Shown here in pieces: positions 56,346 through 64,000 of a stretch of 64,000 nt of DNA. This DNA comes from Linum tenue (taxonomy: Eukaryota > Streptophyta > Magnoliopsida > Malpighiales > Linaceae). The DNA is taken from contig CAMGYJ010000006.1 of NCBI GenBank assembly GCA_946122785.1, positions 51,418,066-51,482,065 of the forward strand, read 5' to 3'. Under the pieces are notes generated by a model that saw only the letters and a program-made list of their open reading frames with translations, was not told the origin of the DNA and did no database searches. The position numbers and the translations under genes were made by a program. The number at the start of each line of letters is the position of its first letter. Position 1 is the first letter of the stretch.

Positions 56346-56861
56346 TATGTTTCTTGTTATAAGGACGGGATACAAAATAAATGAGTGCTACATGCGTGTT
56401 CCCCTTATAATTTTGAAATGAGAGTGCCCCTCCCTTTAAAAACGTGTTAATTGTGGTCAACCCCTTAAAAAATAAAAAATTATAAAACAAAAAAATGTTC
56501 CTATTGGCTGGAGTTAATGTTGACACAATATTAGCAAATTGAATGTTAGCACTCTAACCTTGGCGGTAGACCATAGTACCCAACTTTATCTAACAGCAGA
56601 AAACTGTAATTAAAGTACTAAACTGTTGCATAAAGATAAGTTGGGTGACCGTATTGTTTAATTACCCTCTACATTCTCCTCCGGCGTCGTTTCATACATT
56701 TGGCTGAACTTGAAGCTGCTCTGGCGCTCTCTACTCTCTAGTTTCTCCTCTCCACAGCCACTCAGCCTTCTCCCCCCCAAAAAATATCCCATCGGTCGTT
56801 GGAGTTTCCGGAGCAAAGCTAAGGGCCGCGGCGGCCGCGACCTCATGAACCAGCGTTGGTG
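56346..56861 (+). other. upstream region of the J-protein gene
   Basis: AT-rich to 56670, then a pyrimidine-rich, GC-rising stretch (56670-56860) consistent with a 5' leader. No clear TATA was fixed. Confidence 0.45.
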
Positions 56862-58463
56862 ATGCAGGCTCAGCTCCTGGTGGGATCCCTCCCCACCGCC
56901 TCCTCTTTCTGCGACAGTATTCTTGTTCCTTTCTCCTCCCTCGTCGCCGGCTCACCATGGAGCCGCTGGTTCCACCGTCGCCGAACGCGGAACCGTTATC
57001 CACTGGCTGTGTCTTCGTCGCAGTCGTCGTCTTCGGGGGCGGAAGCGGCGATCAACGGTCACCAGAATTATTATTCCGTGCTCGGAATCGATCGTACCGC
57101 CTCCTCCGCAGACATAAAAAAAGCTTATCGCCTTCTTGCTCGCCAGGTGAATTTTTTTTTCTTGTCCTTTCGTTTCACGCTTTTCGGAATCTTGCTTTCA
57201 CGATCAAGCGAACATTTCCCATAACTCCAAAATTTCCTCTGCTATGGTTATTGCGGCTAGTTAATTTGGAACTCGGATCCCGATTTTAGATGATGATAAT
57301 GTAGTTGAAATTGGGGGAAAAATTGTTTGTGAGTGATATCAATTGAAACCCAATGCAATAGTTGATAGGGTTTTCGGTTTTTTTTTATCGCTTTTCAACT
57401 GCCTCATCGACGAGGATTACATTGTTGTCTGTTCTGTGATATTCCGAGTTTGTGCTTTCTTGGGAAGATAGTTTCAGCAGCTCTTAATGTTCCGTCTATG
57501 AGTTCGACAATTGTTTGAGAATTATAATGTTTAGCTTCCTCAGTTGGATAAAGTATTCGGCTTATAAATGACAGATTTTAACATTTCCTACTTAGTTTAT
57601 GTAGTGTGTAATGAACGCTGATGCGGGCTTGAGAATCTCCTGATTGTTTGCTCTTTAATGTGTTTCAAATACAGTACCATCCTGATGTTAGCAAGCATTC
57701 ACAGGCTGGTGAGATGTTCAAAAGCATTCGCCGAGCATATGAAGTGAGCATTCCCTATATATAACTCGATCTATTGGATTACCAAACATCTTAACGCTCT
57801 TCATGGAGAATGCCGCTATTCAATTAGGACGTTCCATTTTTCTAAAGTTGCATCTTTTGGTGTATTCAGACCCTGTCAAATGAAGTGACAAGAACACAGT
57901 ACGATCGAGTATTAAGATTCAATGACGATACAGCATATAGAGGAAACAAGTATTACAGCCCTCAATTTGAAGATCGGGAAAGAATCTACAGGTGGGCTGA
58001 ACTGAAACGGAGGATGGAACAAGAAAGATACTGGGAGCAATACAATGAAGAATACGACTCTTCCTCTGAAGATGAGATGGCTGAAGAAGTGAATCAAGAA
58101 AGAGGACCTTTTGCTGAAGTGCTTAGGTCTGCGTTTTTGTCTCTGTTTTTGCTCCAGACGTTAGGACCTCGAGTCTCTGTTACATTCAGCAGCTTGATGG
58201 CTCTATTCGATCCAAAGTTGGATGCTGGATACAAAATCGGTCATTTGGTTGCATGGATTCTTGGTGGAAGAAATGGGGTTCTGCTTGCTTTGTGCATCCA
58301 GTTTGCAAGTTGGGTATGCGGGAAGACTAGCAGCAGTATGGTTACTGTGACTGTGGTAGCCATGTGGGTTGCCTCCAATCTTGCTCGCCATGCCCCTCTC
58401 CCAACGGGTGCTGTCCTTACACTTCTGTACATGTCCATCAAGCTCCAAGTGGACTTGACCTGA
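56862..58463 (+). CDS. plastid-targeted J-domain (DnaJ) membrane protein
   Basis: Three exons, 56862-57146, 57675-57743 and 57870-58463, join in frame to 315 residues. Residues 1-60 look like a chloroplast transit peptide (Ser-rich, few acids). The J-domain spans about 69-135 (NYYSVLGIDRTASSADIKKAYRLLAR) with the catalytic HPD at 97-99 (QYHPDVSK) and ends QYDRVLRF. An acidic linker follows (EEYDSSSEDE), then a hydrophobic C-terminal half with about three to four membrane spans (LRSAFLSLFLLQTLG, LVAWILGGRNGVLLALCIQFASWVCG, MVTVTVVAMWVASNLA, LTLLYMSIKL). The HPD loop stimulates Hsp70 ATPase, so it probably recruits a plastid Hsp70 to a membrane. No Gly/Phe region or zinc finger is present (type III J-protein). 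I recognise close plant relatives by the FGPFxEVLRSAF..LGxRxSLTFSSLMAL pattern, but not a secure symbol. Confidence 0.9.
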
Positions 58464-59096
58464 AGGGTGATATAAAGAGTGCTTTCCCTGAATGTTGTAC
58501 ATATGGGATTCTGGATGTAGTGCAGAAACTGATTGATTCATGCCCATTGAGCTGAGGCTGATATAACAATGCCTTGCTTATCCTCCCCAGAATATTGTAT
58601 ATATGAATTACTGGATGTAATGAATGCAGTGTAATCGATTCATGTTCAGATTTATGACTTGAAGTCTGCCAGACAAAGATTGTTACCTTACATATCCTGA
58701 GTTCTCGATATACAGTTTATTTGTTGAAATGTGATTTGATACCCGTTTGTTGTATTGTCAAATATGCCAGAATGTAGTTATATCTGTAACTGAGATTGCT
58801 GAAGAATAGTAAAGTCATTAATCAGTCGACATTGTAGATTGTGGCAAAATGCAGTCTCTCCATTAATTCAAATCTTTCCATAACCAGACAGCAAGAATAG
58901 AATCAACAAATTATAAAGATTGTTTCTTTTCTCTCTCTCGTTTCTTATGCAGGTAGCTACAAATGGCAAACTACTAATCAAAGACAACAAAAAGAGAAGA
59001 AAAGAACAGCTCCAGGGACAAGTTGATGAACGATGATCATTTTCTCCTTGTGGCGAAAACAAGGCTGGGTAAGCTCTCAAGTCTCAATCAGCTCGC
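58464..59096. other. 3' regions of two convergent genes
   Basis: Contains the expected 3' UTRs of the J-protein gene (plus) and of the gene at 59097-59433 (minus). No further coding sequence. Confidence 0.5.
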
Positions 59097-59433
59097 TCAT
59101 TGTGTCTTCATTTCCTTGAAGTTTCTCCACAGGTATCTTCCGCTGGCCATGTCCACGAATACCCAGAAACCATTCTGAATCATCTGGAGATAAAAAGGGC
59201 AACAATAAGAAAAAAAAGGGGATTTCTTCCTGAAAATCGCAGGGGAAGGTAAAAGTCATAACAAATCAATTTACCTTGATCATATTGGTTTCCTGCTTCT
59301 TGGCATCAACCGTTGAATCGTTGGAGACGTCAGGCTCAGCGAAGGCATCGGGAGACGCGTTGACGGTCCTCCAGGCGAAATAGCCGGCGAGAACCGCCGA
59401 GAAGAAGACCAAGATGAAACGGAGCGGACACAT
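59097..59433 (-). CDS. conserved 81-residue plant single-pass membrane protein, two exons
   Basis: Minus-strand exons 59433-59275 and 59183-59097 are separated by a 91-bp GT..AG intron and join in frame. Residues 1-53 give MCPLRFILVFFSAVLAGYFA, an N-terminal signal-anchor, then an Asp/Ser/Thr-rich linker ending NMIK. The second exon gives MIQNGFWVFVDMASGRYLWR followed by NFKEMKTQ and a stop. I recognise this pattern (CPLRxILVFxSAxLAGYFAW .. QNGFWVxVDMASGRYLWR) as a small conserved plant family of unknown role, some members loosely named methyltransferase-related. The gene looks intact. It lies tail-to-tail with the J-protein gene. 59440-59640 holds its pyrimidine/purine-rich 5' leader. Confidence 0.8.
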
Positions 59434-59970
59434 GATGATGAAAGCTCTCTCTCCTTCTCCCCTCCCTCCCTCTGGACAAGAAGCAACAAGAAGAAGGATT
59501 TAATGGATGTGGGTTGTCTGGTTCTTAAATAAAAGTTTCGATCTTTTGCGGGAGATTCTGGTGGTTGGCGATTGTGGAAGGAGAGAGGACAAAAAGCTGT
59601 CTACCCGGAGAGAAAAAAAAGGATGGGGGTTTAGCTGGCTGCTATCTCTGGTCTGTTGATCCTGTTTTTTAAAAAGGGGGGTTTGGGTGTTGCGGGGTTG
59701 TTTACTTGTTCAAAAGAAAACTGGAAAAGGACGCGGTTTAGGGGGTTTGGCGCGAGTAAAAGGAAGAAGTTTCTTATGAGGGTGGTTGTGCTCTGGTTCT
59801 GGAATGGCGTCTAATGTAATGTCAACGAAGTGGTGGGTTCCTTTTATAATCTACTCGATATTTGCCATTTCCTTTTTGGTTTTGGTTATGGGGTTTCTAT
59901 CGAACCTTAACCTGCTCCACGTTGTAATGGTCAAATGCTTTTCATTTTTGTGTTTGGATGAGCACTTCTA
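59434..59970 (-). other. promoter side of the 81-residue protein gene
   Basis: Purine/pyrimidine-asymmetric leader sequence near 59440-59520. No further genes recognised. Confidence 0.4.
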
Positions 59971-59973
59971 CTA

Positions 59974-60253
59974 TGCTATATAGTATTGGTGCTTTAATGT
60001 ACAACTCAAAGTTGTACCATAACATTAAATGTATAAGTTTAGGTTGTACCATAAAGCAATTTGTACCATTATGTTATGGTACAACTTTACAACTTGAAAT
60101 TGTACCATCATATAAAGGTACAAGTTCAAGTTGTACCATAAAAGAATTTGTACAAAAAGTATAGGTACAATCTGAAGTTGTACCATAACGTAAATGTACA
60201 ATTTTAAGTTGTACCATAAAGGCAAAAACCTATAGCACCAATACTATATAGCA
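59974..60253. mobile_element. MITE with internal GTACCATAA repeats
   Basis: Perfect 20-bp inverted ends TGCTATATAGTATTGGTGCT and its complement. The interior consists of about eight to ten TTGTACCATAA-like units in both orientations. The target duplication is not resolved, so the superfamily is uncertain. Confidence 0.8.
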
Positions 60254-60620
60254 TTGTAAAATTTCTCGTGTTTGGATTACACTACAGGGATAGGAAATCC
60301 GAAATAGTCAATGAATTTAGGTCGGAGCTGTCATCGTTAAGGTGTATTATTATTGTTTTCCAACCTTCACGATAATGTTTACCGGATGATTGCTTAATCA
60401 TTACTTGGTCAATGGTTAGGTTTCCTCAATTTCTTCCTTCAGGATTTGGTCCCTTAACCTACGGAGAATAAGTTTGAAACCAAGTTTTACACAGTGGTAG
60501 CCATCTATCTATCTATAAGATATATGATGGAGATTCATGACTCAACTTTCTTCCATTTCAAATTTTCTGCAACGAGAGTGAAAGTAGGAAGGGTACTTTC
60601 GTCATTGCAATTGTTTATTT
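60254..60620. other. intergenic, nothing recognised
   Basis: No gene or clear element. Confidence 0.5.
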
Positions 60621-60624
60621 TTTT

Positions 60625-60725
60625 ATTTGAAAAAAATATTAGTGTCAAGATTTGAACCCGGGTCTCTTCTAACAAGGACAAGAGTCATAACCAATAAGAC
60701 TAAACAAATTTGTTGCATTTATTTA
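60625..60725 (-). repeat. possible tRNA-derived SINE relic
   Basis: The minus strand contains GACCCGGGTTCAAATC (60663-60648), a B-box-like T-arm, preceded about 35 bp earlier by TTATTGGTTATGACTC, an A-box-like phrase, and followed by a T-rich tail. This is suggestive only; such phrases also occur by descent in other elements. Confidence 0.3.
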
Positions 60726-60980
60726 TAAAAAAAACATACAAGAGGCAAAATTCTGAAAATCAAATGACTTTTCCAGCACAGTTAGCTACCCCACTAAGTC
60801 TTTCTTAAGCATTTTTAGTGTTGGATCTTTGATTATCATTTATTATTATTTTATTTTGACTTCAATAATAATGGTAGTCTATCTTATAAATGGAGGATAA
60901 TCTTAAAACCGCAATCCAAATATCATTTATTCGAATATTGCATATCAAATTACAATATTAAATATATATGTGCACACACA
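60726..60980. other. AT-rich intergenic DNA
   Basis: Nothing recognised. Confidence 0.5.
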
Positions 60981-60989
60981 ACCACATAT

Positions 60990-61860
60990 ATATGGGTCAG
61001 ACTGGTGTACTCCTGGAGTATATTATACTTCAGGTACTCTTCGTGAGATATCTCTATCTAGACCACGATTTTTAACCGAGTTTGGGGTATGATACTCTAC
61101 CCTAACCTCTAATGGATAAACCACAGGCCCCGATTCTCTAAACTCAAACCCAAAGTTTAATTTAATGGAAAATTATAATTGACCATTGAGATTGATTGGA
61201 GCTCAACAAAGTACATCTAATGTCTAGATCATGTGGAGTATACCAGTATACTATACTCCTGTAGTATACCAGTATGTGTGTGTGTAGTGTTTTCTATCAT
61301 ATTTTGAGTAAAATCAAAAGGTAACTCATACCCTTGGTAAGAAATGGCAATCTAGACTTTGAATTAACCTGATTTCGAGACGAGACACTATATTCTAACC
61401 CTTGACGAGTGAACTCTAGGTCTTAACTATTTAAATCATAGATCCTAAACCAAGGATTATAAAACCTCATCAGAGGTTGTACCGAAAAAGTCGGCAGGAG
61501 GGTATTTTATGCGAAAACTGTGGTTAACCGTGATTCAGTCGTTTCACAACACTACATAGTGCCTACTGGTTTAGTCGAACCCCCGGTACGTTAAGGGTTT
61601 TCAATCCTTGCCCTAAACACTAAGATTATGCACATAATTTTTTTGATGTATTTTGATGAAACACGACCTTCGATTATTGTTTCTAATAAAATTGATCTTA
61701 GTATATGAGCTTCATAGAATTAAGACCTAGATTTTAATCTGTAAGGGCTTAAGGTATAGTACCATGTCCCTAGCTCCGGCCACTAGACATCATTTTCATA
61801 CTCAGAGTATATCATTCAAGGTCTATATATCATTTCCTTATGTCATTTTCTTAATCAAAA
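60990..61860. repeat. MITE-like repeats related to 7.3-8.0 kb
   Basis: 61005-61280 has inverted GTATACTCC/GGAGTAT-type ends (GGAGTATATTATACT; CAGTATACTATACTCCTG). 61300-61860 contains further modules (GACACTATATTCTAACCC; GGTATAGTACCATGTCCC) that match 7440-7530 and 7855-7930 in diverged form. No exact duplications were resolved. Confidence 0.5.
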
Positions 61861-62019
61861 TATGATAGAACCACCCATACTTATAGTTGTGTTATCCTGC
61901 TGGAAAGTCATTTGTTCTAAATGTTAGTTGGTTGGACTGCAGTTTTATCAGGGTTGTATGTTGTTTGAAACATTTTGAACTTCATTAGTCCAATATTTTT
62001 AGTACTCCTATATTATTTA

Positions 62020-62913
62020 GGGATAATATCCTATTTTGTGTTGAACTTTGATGTAAATAACAATTTTGGCATGAACATTCAAATAAGATAGTTTTGTCCG
62101 AATTTGAAAGAAATTAACAAATTTGACCCGAAATTTGGGTCGATTATTAATATTGAGGGTCAAACATTTCTTTTTTTTTATGACTCAACATACAATGTTA
62201 AGGTGACTGTGGTGTGACTTTCACGTCATAGGTATAATATGCTATTTTGCCCTACACTTTCAAATAAGACAGTTTTGTACGAATTTTCAAAGAAATGAAT
62301 AACTTTGACCCAAAATTTAGGTTGCCATTAATATTGATGAGAGGGGTACAAAGAGAGATAGTTTCGTGCTTTGGGATTTTTGGAGGCCTGAATCAATTTC
62401 TTTTTCCTTTTAATATGATTTATGCAAGTAAATATGAAAATATTAGGATATACTAAGGGTCCTATTTTGTGGTCTTTTTTTCTTCTGAAAAATTCACTTT
62501 TTTAGACTTTATAAATAAATGACTTGGAAGCCACATCGCAACCGAAACCTCTCTATCACAACTGTCAATATTAAAGGTCAACCCAAATTTCGGACCAAAT
62601 TTGTTCATTTCTTTCAAAGTGCAAACAAACCTATCTTATTTGAAAATTCGAGCCAAAATTGTCTTTTACATCAAGTTTATGCCAAAATAAGGTATCATCC
62701 CTATGACATGGAAGCCACATCGCAATCGCAACCACCTGAGCATTGTATGTTGAATGGATGAAGAAATTTTTAACTTTTAATATTAACGAACAACATAAAT
62801 TTCAGTCCAAATTTGTCCATTTCTTTCAAAATTTTGAAAAACTGTCTTATTTGCAAGTTCATGTCAAGTTTGGCTTTTACGACAAACTTCAAGGTCAAAA
62901 TAAGGTATATCCC
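62020..62913. mobile_element. Mutator-type MITE with internally duplicated ends
   Basis: Exact 9-bp duplication TATTATTTA (62011-62019 and 62914-62922). TIRs begin GGGATAATATCCTATTTTG and GGGATATACCTTATTTTG. Two further copies of the TIR-like sequence lie inside (about 62225-62330 and 62570-62710), so the element appears built from nested or tandem copies. Confidence 0.88.
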
Positions 62914-62922
62914 TATTATTTA

Positions 62923-64000
62923 TGGTCAACTTACCAATCAAAGTAGTCAGTGAAAGTATCAGCAACACTGACAAAGACAAACATATGTAATTCAAAATTA
63001 GTTGCACTCAGCCTTAAGTTTGAAGCTCTCTTGAGAACCCGGACTATTTTCTAGGCATCTTCGGGGACTACGACTAGCATGCTTCCAAACCAGCTGATCC
63101 TTATTCTACTTTCTATGAAGAGGAATAATATGGGTGTATCTGTTAGACATTAATTAGGGTTACAAATGATCTCATTCCTAAAATCTGTTAGAGACCAATC
63201 TTTTTCTTTCCTTCTGAGGGTTCATTATGTATGTTTTAGGAAAAACAACTCTAATCTTGAACTATTTGCCATTTTTAAGTATTGAAAACCTATTATTTTG
63301 TATGTTTTTCTTTTCTTCTTTGAACAATTATATTTCTTTTTTCAGTGATATGTCGTATCTTCCTATTATATTGTAAGCATGTTATATGAACATATTTTTT
63401 GTCTAGACTTTCCCGGCCAAGGGGCCGGGCCCGGTGCTAGTGATTTAATACAAGGGGTTCTAGTTTGAAAATGGTGTTAATATATTTACCTCGCCTGAAA
63501 TTTTTTCATGTTTAACATCATGGTCAATCTTTGCGGCTCATCACACGTCTCGAACCCTCGAAAGCCTTCTTTAATTTTAAACCAGGATGGAGAATTAGAT
63601 GCTTAGATCCAAGGTCCATCGGAAGTTGATGATTTTTGTTGGATGCATCAAATTAAACATGTCGCAATAAGAAAAAGAAACCAATCTAACAACCACCAAT
63701 CCAAATTATTGAGAGTAAGGAATTGCATAATTGCATTTTACAATAACTACTACCGCGAAGGGGAAAAAACCCCAAAAACTAATGCTACCTCTCGTGTGTG
63801 GCGAGTGCGAGATACATGGAGTAAACTATTCACCTAACAATTGAATTTAAGGGTTTCTCCTCGTCATTTTCAATGGAGCAGGCCCCGCCTAGACCCAGTT
63901 GTTCAAAACGAAGACTACTTGTGCTACCAACCAAACCGCTTAGCTTCAACGTTCTGACCTTTCAGGCAAACGACAGAGGATGCAGCCATCATCGTGCAAC
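62923..64000. other. intergenic, nothing firmly recognised
   Basis: AT-rich with a CCGGCC-rich motif at 63411-63432 like the one near 7030. 63520-63960 is GC-balanced and could belong to a gene that continues beyond the window, but no exon can be supported. Confidence 0.4.

Noticed and set aside
1..64000. tRNA, rRNA or CRISPR loci
   Set aside because: No cloverleaf-forming tRNA, rRNA segment or spaced-repeat array was found by eye; CRISPR is not expected in plant DNA, and the regular repeats here are element arrays.

Overview
The window is nuclear DNA of a flowering plant, almost certainly a eudicot. Genes have short GT..AG introns and plant-specific products: a SANTA/CENPC-k kinetochore protein, a plastid-type J-protein and small plant-only proteins. 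Most of the remaining DNA is transposable elements that can be delimited by target-site duplications (TSDs). Everything here was read by eye; no database search was run, so family names rest on recognised motifs.

Layout. 1-4.0 kb: old repeats. 4.3-4.7 kb: truncated GH18 chitinase-like pseudogene. 5.6-6.4 kb: two small minus-strand genes in tandem (an NFD6-like gene and a conserved 75-residue protein). 6.6-9.5 kb: miniature elements. 9.576-15.886 kb: a complete non-autonomous LTR retrotransposon (TSD GTTAT) with a Mutator-type miniature element in its 5' LTR. 17-27 kb: hAT elements, a minus-strand Copia remnant with an extra ORF after pol, and a Pack-MULE-like element. 27.0-34.0 kb: a near full-length endogenous pararetrovirus (Caulimoviridae) on the minus strand, with movement protein, coat, protease-RT-RNase H and transactivator regions, a 35S-like promoter and a tRNA-Met primer site, and several inactivating lesions. 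34.086-36.969 kb: KNL2 in eight coding exons, starting about 107 bp from the viral end. 37.4-44.7 kb: hAT and Mutator-like elements, a Copia fragment and a solo LTR. 44.857-54.316 kb: a hAT-type element (7/8-bp TSD) into which an 8.9-kb Mutator-like element (exact 9-bp TSD) has inserted. The inner element has a truncated FAR1-like transposase, more than 60 copies of GGTCGACC, a 187-bp tandem array, a large foldback and a second ORF of the 'putative plant transposon protein' type. 54.4-56.3 kb: a degenerate minisatellite split by an LTR. 56.862-58.463 kb: J-protein gene. 59.097-59.433 kb: a two-exon small membrane-protein gene, convergent with it. 60-64 kb: miniature elements.

How it fits together. 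Intact host genes are few: KNL2, the J-protein gene, the 81-residue protein, the 75-residue protein and probably the NFD6-like gene. The strongest candidates for something undescribed are (a) the composite Mutator-like element with its GGTCGACC arrays, foldback and retroelement-like second ORF, and (b) the pararetrovirus, which looks as if it was opened within a stem-loop next to the primer-binding site and now lies head-to-head with the KNL2 promoter.
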